A DNA stretch of 64,000 nucleotides from Sphingosinicella xenopeptidilytica (GTDB taxonomy: Bacteria; Pseudomonadota; Alphaproteobacteria; Sphingomonadales; Sphingomonadaceae). The translations under genes and the position numbers were made by a program. The stretch covers positions 1-64,000 of the forward strand of contig NZ_JBHTIK010000006.1 in assembly GCF_042676985.1 (NCBI RefSeq). Direction: 5' to 3'. Below the pieces are notes generated by a model. It was given only the letters and a program-made list of their open reading frames with translations, was not told the DNA's origin and did not search any database. Numbering within the stretch: the first letter of the stretch is position 1; the number at the start of each line of letters is the position of its first letter. Positions 15,077 through 23,783 of this stretch are shown here, piece by piece.

Positions 15077-16531
15077 TCAGCGCCTCAGTGTCAGGGCCAT
15101 CTCGGCGTTCTTGAATTGCACCACGGGCAGGCTCGCGAGTTTCATCAGCCGCCCCACTTCCTCCAGCTCGGGCGAAGAGAGCAGCGGATAGGTCCGCTTC
15201 AGCGGCCCCGCCTCGCGCATCTTCTGGAGATCGGATTCGGGCATCAGCGCGCGCAGGATCAGCTCATCGTCATTGTCGGTGCCGTAACGCTTGCGCAGCT
15301 CTTCGATCGTCGGCTGCTCGGGCGGATTGTCGAGCACTTCCTTGGCGCGCGGGCTTTCCATGATGCGGTCGAGCACGTTCGGATCGATCGGCGCCACGGT
15401 CTCACCGTAGTAGCCAGCGGCATACTCGACGATCTCGTCGGGGATGATGGCGTAGCGTTCGCCCTTCACGACGTTCAGCACGGCCTGGATGCCGACGAGC
15501 TGGCTGAACGGCGTCGCCATGCCCGGATAGCCGAGTTCACGGCGCACGACGGCGACCTCCTTCAGCACATCCTCGAAACGGTCGGACATGTTGTGCTGCG
15601 CGAGCTGCGCCTTCAGCGTGCCGACCATGCCGCCCGGAATCTGGTGCAGCGTCGAAAGCACGTTGTATTCGTTGTGCTGGTTCACGAGAAAACCCGCCGC
15701 CTTGCCGACACGCTCGAAATGATCGGCGACCGGCGCGAACAGGCTCTTGTCGAGGCTGTGCGTGTGTCCCAGCAGCTCGATGTTCGCGACGACGCTTTCG
15801 GTGGAGGGCACCGACGGGCCGTTCGCCATCGGACGGCTGGCGGTGTGCAGGATGGTGGCGCCGAGCGGGATCGAGTCGAGATACGCCTTGCCAGATTGGC
15901 CGAGGATATTGTTGGCGTGGAATTCGATCGGCTTGCCGCGTGCCTTCGAGACAATGGCTGGCAGCAATGTCGAAAGCCGTTCCTTCTCCAGCACGCCCGC
16001 CGTGTCGTAGAGCAGGATCGTGTCGATATCGTCGGACGCCGAAAGCTTGTCGACCTTGTCCGCATAATAGGCGTCGCTGTGCACGGGCGAGAGCGTGAAC
16101 ATGATCGCGCCCGCGACCTCCGAGCCGAACTCCTTCGCCACCTTCGCCAGCCGTAGCATCTTGTCGATGTTGAACAGCACGTCGTAGATCCAGAAGCTCC
16201 GCGCGCCGTGGACGTTGAGCTGGCGCATCCACGCATCCATCAGCGCGTCGGGCGTCGTGCGGAACGTCACCGAGGCGTTGGAGCGCATACCCGAGCGCAG
16301 CACCGTGCGCGGCATCGCCTCCACCAGCGCGTCCATCATATCCCACGGGTTCTCCCGGCAATGCCGGATCAGCACCTCGAAATGATTGGAGCCGGTGAGA
16401 TCGATGACGCGAAAGCCGGTCTTGTCGAGCCACGAGGCGGCGGGCAGCGCCATGCCGGCCTGAAGCCTCATGCCCCACAGGCTCTGCTGCCCGTCCCGGA
16501 TGGTCTGATCGAGAAACTCAACATGCGCCAT
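15077..16531 (-). CDS. OadA/PycB-like biotin carboxyltransferase subunit with an altered metal site
   Basis: The 484-residue protein follows the pyruvate carboxylase B/oxaloacetate decarboxylase alpha plan. An HMGL-like TIM barrel starts LDQTIRDGQQSLWGMR, and the PYC_OADA region contains IPGGMVGTLKAQLAQHN, LGYPGMATPFSQLVGIQAVLN and GYYGETVAPIDPNV. The metal-binding Asp (Asp13) is kept. The lysine that is carbamylated in relatives (IKDMAGL) is replaced by Tyr175 (LLYDTAGV), and the HxH pair appears as His205-Ala-Asn207. The substrate is thus probably not a simple 2-oxoacid handled by the standard Zn/Mn chemistry. There is no biotinyl domain here; a separate subunit carries it. Confidence 0.85.
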   Translation of the reverse strand: MAHVEFLDQTIRDGQQSLWGMRLQAGMALPAASWLDKTGFRVIDLTGSNHFEVLIRHCRENPWDMMDALVEAMPRTVLRSGMRSNASVTFRTTPDALMDAWMRQLNVHGARSFWIYDVLFNIDKMLRLAKVAKEFGSEVAGAIMFTLSPVHSDAYYADKVDKLSASDDIDTILLYDTAGVLEKERLSTLLPAIVSKARGKPIEFHANNILGQSGKAYLDSIPLGATILHTASRPMANGPSVPSTESVVANIELLGHTHSLDKSLFAPVADHFERVGKAAGFLVNQHNEYNVLSTLHQIPGGMVGTLKAQLAQHNMSDRFEDVLKEVAVVRRELGYPGMATPFSQLVGIQAVLNVVKGERYAIIPDEIVEYAAGYYGETVAPIDPNVLDRIMESPRAKEVLDNPPEQPTIEELRKRYGTDNDDELILRALMPESDLQKMREAGPLKRTYPLLSSPELEEVGRLMKLASLPVVQFKNAEMALTLRR

Positions 16532-16533
16532 TT

Positions 16534-17919
16534 TCAGCGTCCTTGTTCAGCGCGGAAGGCGGGAAGCAGAACGGTTTCCAGCCAGCGCGTATTGATGGTG
16601 TTCGAGCGGAAGTCCTCGTGCGCCACGATGACCTTCAGCAGCGGGATGTTGGTGGCGATGCCCTCGACCGTGAAATCGTCGAGCGCGGCGGCGAGTCGGT
16701 CGATTGCCTCCGCGCGCGTATTCCCGTGCACGATCAGCTTGGCGATCATGCTGTCGTAATAGGGCGGGATCATCGTGCCGCTTTCGACCGCCGTATCGAC
16801 GCGGATGCCTTCGCCCGAGGGCGGGTCCCAGCGCGTGATGCGGCCGGGGCAGGGGATGAAGTCGCGGTCGGGGTCCTCCGCGATGATCCGCGCCTCGATG
16901 GCGTGCCCCGCGGTGTGCACATCCTTCTGGGAAAAGCCTTTCACGGCGCCCGTCGCGAGCCTCAGCTGCGCCTGCACGAGATCGGCGCCGGTGATCGCCT
17001 CGGAAACGGGATGCTCCACCTGGATGCGGGCGTTCACCTCCATGAAGAAGAACTCTTCGGTGGTCGTGTCGTAGAGGAATTCGACGGTGCCGGCGTTCCG
17101 GTAGTTGATCGAGGCGAGCAGGCGCACGGCGGCTTCGTGAAGGCGCTTCCGCACCGCCGGAGACAGGATCGCCGCCGGGGCTTCCTCGATCATCTTCTGG
17201 TAGCGCCGCTGGATCGAGCAGTCGCGCTCGCCGAAATGCACGACGCCGCCTTTGCCGTCGCCGATGACCTGCACCTCGATGTGCCGGGCGACCTCGACAT
17301 AGCGTTCGATGAACAGCGTTCCGTCGCCGAAGGCCTCGCGCGCCGTCGTCACGGCCTGATCGAAGGCGCCCGCCAGCTCCTCGGCGTTCCGCGCCACCAC
17401 CATGCCGCGCCCGCCGCCGCCTGCCGAGGCCTTGGTGATCACGGGATAGCCGATTTCCTCGGCAAGCTTCAGGGCGTGTGCCACGTCTTCCACGGCATCG
17501 GTGCCGCTCGTCATCGGTACGTTCGCGGCACGCGCCATCGCACGTGCGGAAATCTTGTCGCCCACCTGCCGGATCGATTCCGGTGTCGGTCCTACGAACG
17601 TAATGCCTTCCTGTGCGCACAGTTCGGCGAGTTCGGCGCGTTCGGAGAGGAAACCGTAACCGGGATGAAGCGCGGTGCACCCCGTGCTGACGGCGGCGTG
17701 CACGATCAATCCGGCATTCAGATAGGAATCGCGCGCCTGCGCGGGGCCGAGCACGACGCAGCGGTTCGCGGTGCGCGCACCGAGCCCGTCGCGGTCCGCC
17801 GCCGAAACCCCGAGCACGGCTTCCATGCCGAGCGCCTGCGCGGCGCGAATGGCCCGGAGCGCGATCTCGCCCCGGTTCGCGACGAACAGCCGTCCGTTTG
17901 ATGGTGCGGTATCAGGCAT
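16534..17919 (-). CDS. Biotin carboxylase subunit (AccC-like)
   Basis: This 461-residue ATP-grasp enzyme has NRGEIALRAIRAAQALG at its N-terminus, the glycine-rich lid KASAGGGGRGM, HIEVQVIGDGKGGVVHFGERDCSIQRRYQK and MEVNARIQVEHPVSE, all in normal AccC order and length. It carboxylates biotin on the carrier with ATP and bicarbonate. It overlaps the carrier gene by 8 bases and precedes the carboxyltransferase by 2, so the three are surely one enzyme. The genome presumably has another AccC for fatty-acid synthesis. Confidence 0.95.
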   Translation of the reverse strand: MPDTAPSNGRLFVANRGEIALRAIRAAQALGMEAVLGVSAADRDGLGARTANRCVVLGPAQARDSYLNAGLIVHAAVSTGCTALHPGYGFLSERAELAELCAQEGITFVGPTPESIRQVGDKISARAMARAANVPMTSGTDAVEDVAHALKLAEEIGYPVITKASAGGGGRGMVVARNAEELAGAFDQAVTTAREAFGDGTLFIERYVEVARHIEVQVIGDGKGGVVHFGERDCSIQRRYQKMIEEAPAAILSPAVRKRLHEAAVRLLASINYRNAGTVEFLYDTTTEEFFFMEVNARIQVEHPVSEAITGADLVQAQLRLATGAVKGFSQKDVHTAGHAIEARIIAEDPDRDFIPCPGRITRWDPPSGEGIRVDTAVESGTMIPPYYDSMIAKLIVHGNTRAEAIDRLAAALDDFTVEGIATNIPLLKVIVAHEDFRSNTINTRWLETVLLPAFRAEQGR

Positions 17920-18421
17920 CGGGCTCGATCAGGAACAGCGGCTGATCGAATTCCACGAGTTCGCCGTCCTTCGCGTAAATCTCGCGGATGGTGCCGTGCG
18001 TTCCCGCCCGTAATGTCGTGAACAGCTTCATCACCTCGATGAGGCAAAGCTCCGAATCCGCGGCGACCTGCGCGCCGATTTCGGTGAACATCGGCGCACC
18101 TGGTTTCGGCGCACGATAAAACGTGCCTAGGCTCGGCGCCTTCACCAATGTCCAACCGGCCGGAATCTTGCTACCGTGCGGCTTTGGATCGGGCGTCTCC
18201 ACGGGCGTCGCCGGAACCGATGCGCGGTGGGAGGGCGCGGGCACGGATGGGGCCGCCGTTGTCAGCGAGATCTGCGTCTGGGCGTTCCGGTCCTTGCTGA
18301 GGAACAGGTCGGTCTCGCCGAGGATCAGATGCATCTCGCGCCAGTCGCTCTTCTCGAACAGCTGGATCAGCGACTGGATATCGTTCGTGGAAATGTTTCC
18401 CACCCGTTGTTGTCCTTTCAT
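17912..18421 (-). CDS. Biotin carboxyl carrier protein (AccB-like)
   Basis: The 169-residue protein has an N-terminal segment like AccB (ISTNDIQSLIQLFEKSDW), a Pro/Ala-rich linker (about 55-85), and a C-terminal biotinyl domain with the AccB thumb GTFYRAPKPGAPMF and the biotinylation site CLIEVMKL (Lys132). The site has Val where most have Ala, a change seen in some carriers. The AccB-type carrier is paired with an OadA-type carboxyltransferase, an unusual mix. The ATG overlaps the stop of the PPDK-like gene (ATGA). Confidence 0.93.
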   Translation of the reverse strand: MKGQQRVGNISTNDIQSLIQLFEKSDWREMHLILGETDLFLSKDRNAQTQISLTTAAPSVPAPSHRASVPATPVETPDPKPHGSKIPAGWTLVKAPSLGTFYRAPKPGAPMFTEIGAQVAADSELCLIEVMKLFTTLRAGTHGTIREIYAKDGELVEFDQPLFLIEPDA

Positions 18422-20157
18422 TCGCGGCCAGCGGCCTGCGCCGCCGCCAGAAGGGCCGGAAGCGCGGGAGAGGTCACGATCGTCGCCGCGCCTGCCGCGA
18501 TCACCGCCCGCACGGCCTTGTCGTCATTCGCGAACAGCGCGCCTTCCACGGTCGCGCCGGGTTCCAGCGCCGCGATCAGCGCTTCGGTCTGCTCGATGTT
18601 CTCGTCGAAACGGACGCTCGCGCCGTTGCTGTGCTCGCTCGTCACCAGCACCGTCGATTGATGCGCGGCCCAGGCCGCGATCTGCCGCAGCGCCGCGTCG
18701 TCGTTTTCGTGCGGCGTCACCACGTCCAGCGCGCCGCGATAGACGATGCCGTTCTGGCCATCGACGGTGACGGTTTCACCGGCAAGCGCGCTGAGGCTGC
18801 CCGCGCCGCAGCCGACGACGCACGGCCGGCCGAGCGCGCGGCCGACGACGGCGGCGTGGCTCGTCGATCCGCCCTGTTCGGTCAGGATGGCGCGCGCGGC
18901 GATCATGCCGTGCAGATCGTTGGGGCTGGTCGTCGCGCGTGCCAGAACGACCGCCTCGCCGTTCGCGGCGCGCCGTTCGGCCTCGTCGGAATCGAGCACG
19001 ACCACGCCGGTGCCGACGCCGGGCGAAGCGGCCTCTCCGCGCGCGACGATCTCGGCGCCCTGCGCCGCGCCGCTGGCGAGCTGCGGGCTCAGCAGTGTGC
19101 GAATCTGTTCGCTGGAGACGCGCGCGAGCGCTTCGGAAGGGTCGATCTTGCCTTCGGCCACCATGTCCACGGCGATCTTCACGGCGGCGCGCGGTGCGCG
19201 TTTCGCAGCGCGAGTCTGGAGCAGGTACAGGATGCCCTTTTCCAGCGTGAATTCGATATCCTGAACGTCGCCCCCTGCGTCCTCCAGCAGGCTTGCGGCG
19301 GTGAGCAGTTCCTGGTGGACGTCGGGCAGGTGCGTGCGCAGCGCTTCGAGCGGTTGCGGCGTGTGCTTGCCGGAAACGATATCCTCGCCCTGCGCGCGGG
19401 CAAGATACTCGCCGTAGGGCAGGGGTTCGCCCGACAGGGGATTGCGGCTGAACAGAACGCCGGTGCCGGAATTCTCGTCCATGTTGCCGAACACCATCGC
19501 CTGCACGGCAACGGCGGTGCCGAGATCGTGGGGAATATCGTGATGCTCGCGGTAGCGCCGCGCGCGCCGCGAATTCCAGGATTCGAACACCGCGTGCACC
19601 GCGCGCGCAAGCTGCTCCTCGACCGCGTCCGGTACGGATTCCCCGGCACCGGCGGCGATGGCATTCCGCCAGTCCGCAGGATGGCCGTTCGCGGCGAGCG
19701 CGGTCTCCGATTTCAGTACGATATGCGCATAGAGATCGAGGAACCGGCGGTGCGTATCGCGGGCGAAGCCGGCGTCGCCGCATTCCGCCGCGAGCTGCGC
19801 TTCAGTTTCATCGGTGATGCCGAGGTTGAGCACCGTATCCATCATGCCCGGCATCGAAATCGGCGCGCCCGAACGTACGGAGACGAGCAGCGGATTGGGA
19901 CCAGCACCGAAGCGGCGGCCCGTCTGCTGTTCGAGCCACGCGATCCCCGCCGCGATCTCGCGCGCCAGCGATGCGGGTTCCGATCCTTCGTGAAGATAGT
20001 GCGCGCACGCCCGCGTCGTGATCACGAACGCCGGCGGCACGCGGAGGCCGAGTGCACCCATGCGCGCGATCGACCACGCCTTGCCGCCGATCAGCGCCTT
20101 GTCCGGCAGCGCGCTGCCGTCGAGCGCGAGAACCCAGTCTCCAAGCGGGATCGCCAT
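18418..20157 (-). CDS. PPDK/PEP-synthase-like phosphohistidine kinase lacking the PEP-binding barrel
   Basis: The 579-residue protein matches pyruvate phosphate dikinase over its ATP-grasp part (LLVSVRSGAPISMPGMMDT, MVFGNMDENSGTGVLFSRNP, DVQDIEFTLEKGILYLLQTR) and swivelling domain (TEQGGSTSHAAVVGRALGRP, phospho-acceptor His434). Full PPDK has about 870 residues. Here the PEP/pyruvate TIM barrel is absent and about 100 residues of unknown sequence follow. It should phosphorylate its own histidine from ATP and pass the phosphoryl group to an unknown acceptor, as in phenylphosphate synthase or rifampicin phosphotransferase. The likely partners are encoded upstream at 22254-24514. Confidence 0.85.
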   Translation of the reverse strand: MAIPLGDWVLALDGSALPDKALIGGKAWSIARMGALGLRVPPAFVITTRACAHYLHEGSEPASLAREIAAGIAWLEQQTGRRFGAGPNPLLVSVRSGAPISMPGMMDTVLNLGITDETEAQLAAECGDAGFARDTHRRFLDLYAHIVLKSETALAANGHPADWRNAIAAGAGESVPDAVEEQLARAVHAVFESWNSRRARRYREHHDIPHDLGTAVAVQAMVFGNMDENSGTGVLFSRNPLSGEPLPYGEYLARAQGEDIVSGKHTPQPLEALRTHLPDVHQELLTAASLLEDAGGDVQDIEFTLEKGILYLLQTRAAKRAPRAAVKIAVDMVAEGKIDPSEALARVSSEQIRTLLSPQLASGAAQGAEIVARGEAASPGVGTGVVVLDSDEAERRAANGEAVVLARATTSPNDLHGMIAARAILTEQGGSTSHAAVVGRALGRPCVVGCGAGSLSALAGETVTVDGQNGIVYRGALDVVTPHENDDAALRQIAAWAAHQSTVLVTSEHSNGASVRFDENIEQTEALIAALEPGATVEGALFANDDKAVRAVIAAGAATIVTSPALPALLAAAQAAGRE

Positions 20158-20161
20158 CGGC

Positions 20162-20779
20162 CTATTCCGCCCGCTCTCTGCCGACGATGCGCAGCAGGTC
20201 CTCGTGCAGTTCGAACCACAATGTATGATAGCTCTCGATCTTCGCGTCGCTGACCCACTCGATGGCGCCGTCCTCGGCCTTCTCGAGCGCGGCGAGCAGG
20301 TTGCGGCGGTAATAGTCGAGGCGAGGGAGGCCCGCCGCGAGCTTGCCGAGAATGACATCCGCGCGTTCGTGAAGCTCTCCGAGCCGGTCGATCACTTTCG
20401 CGTCGTGGGCGCTGTTGCTGTGATCGTTGGCGACGCGCTGTCCGCCCACGTCCATCGTCTGCCAGTCGGTGATCAGCGCCTTCAGCTGCACGTTGATCCG
20501 CTCGAACGCCTCATAGGCCGCGAAGAAATCCGCATTCCCGCGCAGGACGGCATAGTGCCGCGAATAGTCGCTTTCGAGCGCGATGCGCGCGAGCGGCGTC
20601 AGCAGGTACTTGCCGTTCACCTGCACGGCACGTCCGCTCGCCACGGCGTCGTCGAGGCGCCGCGCCGTATCGTCGGCGGCAAGGCCGATCAGCCCGGCGA
20701 TGTCGCCGGCGTCGGCGTGCTTTTTGATGGCAAGGCCGTGGAGCACGAGATGGCTGGGGCTCATGGCAGTTCCGATCAT
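20162..20779 (-). CDS. Unknown 205-residue protein with a winged-helix-like N-terminus
   Basis: I do not recognise a named family. The N-terminal 85 residues (HLVLHGLAIKKHADAGDIAG, then a helix, VNGKYLLTPLARIAL) have the layout of a small winged-helix domain. The rest is helical and charged (YEAFERINVQLKALITDW, KVIDRLGELHERADVILGKL, RLDYYRRNLLAALEKAEDG). The ATG overlaps the ligase stop (ATGA), with an alternative ATG at 20764, and the PPDK-like gene follows after 4 bases. Its position between ligase and kinase suggests an accessory subunit of the phosphotransfer system or a dedicated regulator. Confidence 0.7.
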   Translation of the reverse strand: MIGTAMSPSHLVLHGLAIKKHADAGDIAGLIGLAADDTARRLDDAVASGRAVQVNGKYLLTPLARIALESDYSRHYAVLRGNADFFAAYEAFERINVQLKALITDWQTMDVGGQRVANDHSNSAHDAKVIDRLGELHERADVILGKLAAGLPRLDYYRRNLLAALEKAEDGAIEWVSDAKIESYHTLWFELHEDLLRIVGRERAE

Positions 20780-22254
20780 TGCGCCGCCGCCATCGGGCGG
20801 GCGGCTATGGTGTCGCGGATCTCGCGCCGCAGGATCTTGTTGGCGCCGCTTTTCGGCAGCTCCGGCCAGATCTCGATCGATTTCGGCTGCTTGTAGTTGG
20901 CGAGCTTTGTCTTCACGAACGCGAGCACGGCATCGCCGTCGATCCCGTCGCGGCCGGCGATGACGGCGATCACGCGGTCGCCCCATTTCTCGTCGGGAAG
21001 GCCGACGACTGCCGCCTCGACGACGCCGTCGTAGGCGAGCAGCACGTCCTCTACCTCGCGCGGATAGACGTTGTATCCGCCGGAGATCAGCATGTCGTTC
21101 TTGCGGTCGAGGATGTAGAAGAAGCCGTCCTCGTCCATGCGGCCGATGTCGCCGGTGTGGAGCCAGCCGTTCCGGAACGCCTCGGCCGTCGCTTCGGGCC
21201 GGTTCCAGTAATAGGCCATCAGCTGCGTGCCCCGGCAGACGATCTCGCCGATCTCGCCGGGTGCGAGGAAATTGTCGTCGTCGTCGACGATGCCGGCCTC
21301 CACCGTCGTGAACGGGCGCCCGCACGATCCGACGCGGTCGTGCTCGTCGGGTTTCAGGCAGGTGATCACCATCGGGCTTTCGGCCTGACCGTAGGTTTGT
21401 GCGAACACCTTGCCGAAGCGCGCCTCGCCCTTGCGCAGCAGCGTCTCGGCGATGGGGGAGGCGCCGTAGGCGATGCGGCGCAAACGAAGGTCGGCGCTTT
21501 CGCAGGCCGGCTGCTCCATGATCATCGCCAGCATGGTCGGCACCAGGAAGGTCATCGAAGCCTGCTCGGCCTCGGCGAGTGCGATGAACGAAGCCGGATC
21601 GAATTTCTTCATCACCAGAGACCGCACGCCGCGCACGAGCGCCGGCAGGAAGAACGCGCCCGAGGCGTGGGCGATAGGCGCTGCGTGGAGGAACGTGTCG
21701 CCCTGCCGCATCTCGGGCATCAGATCGGTGAGGAAGGCGGAAAGCTCGGCGGTCTCACCGCGCATGGTCAGCGTCACGCCCTTGGGTTTGCCCGTGGTGC
21801 CGCCCGTGTAGCCCAGCCGGTAGGGTGCTTCCAGATCGCGATCGACGGCGCAGGGTGTCTGCGCTCCGGTCGATGTCATTTCGGCGATCTCGTCGGGACG
21901 GAACACGAAGTCGAGCGTCTCGGGAACGATTTCCTCGTCGCCGCAGATCACCGCGCGGCTGCCGCTGTCGGCGAGCTTGTAGGCATGGTTGTCGGGCGTT
22001 TCGCGCGTGTTCAGCGACACGCGCACCAGCCCCGATTTCGCCAGTGCATAATAAGCGACGAGGCAATCGATACCGTTAGGCAACAATACGCCGACCCGGT
22101 CACCGGGTCTGAGGCCGGTTGCAAGCAGTGCATTTCCGAGCTGATCGGTGAGCCTGTCGAAATCCCGGAAGGTGACGATGCGCGTGTCTTCAACGAGGCA
22201 GGGCGCATCCTTGTAATGCATCGCCGCGCGGCGGATGAGGGAACCGACCTGCAT
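20776..22254 (-). CDS. AMP-forming acyl/aryl-CoA ligase
   Basis: The 492-residue member of the ANL superfamily has the phosphate loop YTGGTTGKPKGV, QTYGQAESPM, WLHTGDIGRMDEDGFFYILDRKNDMLISGGYNVYP and the catalytic lysine near the C-terminus (LPKSGANKILRRE). It forms an acyl-CoA from a carboxylic acid, ATP and CoA. It is shorter than most long-chain ligases and resembles medium or aromatic acid ligases. The start codon shares one base with the stop of the 509-residue gene. In the operon it could activate the beta-keto acid made by the carboxylase. Confidence 0.93.
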   Translation of the reverse strand: MQVGSLIRRAAMHYKDAPCLVEDTRIVTFRDFDRLTDQLGNALLATGLRPGDRVGVLLPNGIDCLVAYYALAKSGLVRVSLNTRETPDNHAYKLADSGSRAVICGDEEIVPETLDFVFRPDEIAEMTSTGAQTPCAVDRDLEAPYRLGYTGGTTGKPKGVTLTMRGETAELSAFLTDLMPEMRQGDTFLHAAPIAHASGAFFLPALVRGVRSLVMKKFDPASFIALAEAEQASMTFLVPTMLAMIMEQPACESADLRLRRIAYGASPIAETLLRKGEARFGKVFAQTYGQAESPMVITCLKPDEHDRVGSCGRPFTTVEAGIVDDDDNFLAPGEIGEIVCRGTQLMAYYWNRPEATAEAFRNGWLHTGDIGRMDEDGFFYILDRKNDMLISGGYNVYPREVEDVLLAYDGVVEAAVVGLPDEKWGDRVIAVIAGRDGIDGDAVLAFVKTKLANYKQPKSIEIWPELPKSGANKILRREIRDTIAARPMAAAQ

Positions 22255-23783
22255 CAGGCTTCGCCCTTCCGCACGCCGCGATCCTTCAGCGTCCGCGACT
22301 GGCGCTGCTCCACCTTGTAGAGTTCGTCGGCCAGCGGCGTATCCGCATTGTATTTCAGCCAGGTCTCGCAGAGGTAGCGATACTTGTCGGAGCAGACTTC
22401 CGGCACATGCTCCTGCGCCAGCCGGTTGTATTCCGCCAGCGTCAGCCGCCCGCGCGAGGTGCAATAGCGATCGACCTTGGGATCGAGCGTCGTCGTGCCG
22501 CGCTGGATCGGGCCGGATGTCGGCACATAGTCCTCACCGGCCAGCACCGAATAGGGAATCGGTGTCAACATGCGCGTCGGCCTGTCCGAATGCTGCATCA
22601 TCGTGAATGGCGAGGCCTGCTGGTTCGGGAAGGTGAGGCCCGCGACGAGTTCGCCGAGCGCCACATTGCCGTATTCGTCGTTGAACAGCGGCCGGAACCG
22701 TTCGGCACGCGGATCGATCTCCATCCAGTCCTCGACCTCGAACACGCCGGCGACATGGGCGAGGTCCTTGACGACTGCGAAATAAATGAGCGCGCCGGCC
22801 TCAAGAAGCTGGTCGCGCGTCCAGTCGGCCATGCGCATCCACAATTTGTTGGTGGCATCCTTCAGGATGTCGTTCAGTTCGCGGAACGTCTCGGTCAATT
22901 CCTCGCGCGAGCCCATGCCGAGCGGCACGAAGCCCTCGGTGAGCGGATCGGACGTGTAGAGACCGACACCGGCGAGTTTGTCGGCGGTGAAGCCGGGCGT
23001 CGATTCAAAGCTGCCCCAGTCGTCGACGAGGTGGAAATGGCAATCGCGCACCGACATGGCGACGGTGAAATTATTGTACGGCACTTCGGCTGCGACACCG
23101 TCCAGCCACGGCAGCGAACACTCAGCCATATCCATGAAATCGCGGACCAGCATCTCGTGGCGGTCGTCGATCCGGTAGGGGCCGGAGTTGGTGAGGCTGA
23201 TCCGGCTCTCGCAGGACACGAGGAAGCCGTATTGCGAGGCCGTCGCCATGAAGGCGTGCGCGGCGGCGTGCAGATCGTCGCCCGGCTCGCAGGCAAACAT
23301 GTCGTCGCGGAAGATTTCCAGCCGCCGGTCGGGCAGGATCTGCGCGCGGTGGCCGTATTCGCGATTGGTGCGATGGCCGCTGTTGCGGTGCCAGGAAAGC
23401 TGGAAGCGTTTCCAGAAATCGAGCACGTAGATCACGTCCTCCAGCGCGTCCTGCGGCCGTAGCAGGCCGAGCGAGATCAGCCATTCGCGCCCCAGCAGGT
23501 AGAATGCCGGCAGGCACCAGCCCATGTGGGAGTTCTGGATCTTGATGCCCATGTTGCGGCTGCGGTCGGCGATCTCTTCGGCGGACATCCGCGCCTCGAT
23601 CTTCCGCAGCAGCGACGGGTAGCGGTAGAAGGCGTTCACGTAGGAGAACATGATGTAGGCCGAAACCGGGAACAGCTTCGATTCCTGTACCGTGCGCGTC
23701 AGGCACAGCCAGTAGGTCTCGTCCCCGATGGACTGCATCAGGTTGTTCGCCTCGAGGATATCGGCGTAGCTCGGGCGGTTCAT
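22254..23783 (-). CDS. Unknown 509-residue protein, putative substrate domain of a split dikinase
   Basis: The protein shows no motif I can name. It starts YADILEANNLMQSIGDETYW, is rich in Trp, Tyr, His and Arg, and has segments such as SWHRNSGHRTNREYGHRAQILPD. Its stop overlaps the ligase start, and its ATG overlaps the stop of the swivel-domain gene (ATGA). In multi-domain phosphotransferases such as rifampicin phosphotransferase, a substrate-binding domain of similar size sits beside the ATP-grasp and phosphohistidine domains, so this protein may bind the substrate to be phosphorylated. No signal peptide is seen. The function is inferred from context only. Confidence 0.75.
   Translation of the reverse strand: MNRPSYADILEANNLMQSIGDETYWLCLTRTVQESKLFPVSAYIMFSYVNAFYRYPSLLRKIEARMSAEEIADRSRNMGIKIQNSHMGWCLPAFYLLGREWLISLGLLRPQDALEDVIYVLDFWKRFQLSWHRNSGHRTNREYGHRAQILPDRRLEIFRDDMFACEPGDDLHAAAHAFMATASQYGFLVSCESRISLTNSGPYRIDDRHEMLVRDFMDMAECSLPWLDGVAAEVPYNNFTVAMSVRDCHFHLVDDWGSFESTPGFTADKLAGVGLYTSDPLTEGFVPLGMGSREELTETFRELNDILKDATNKLWMRMADWTRDQLLEAGALIYFAVVKDLAHVAGVFEVEDWMEIDPRAERFRPLFNDEYGNVALGELVAGLTFPNQQASPFTMMQHSDRPTRMLTPIPYSVLAGEDYVPTSGPIQRGTTTLDPKVDRYCTSRGRLTLAEYNRLAQEHVPEVCSDKYRYLCETWLKYNADTPLADELYKVEQRQSRTLKDRGVRKGEA

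Noticed and set aside
13817..16156. Forward open frame of about 779 codons opposite thiolase and carboxyltransferase
   Set aside because: Low-complexity Arg/His composition, no motifs, and it lies fully antisense to two strongly supported genes.
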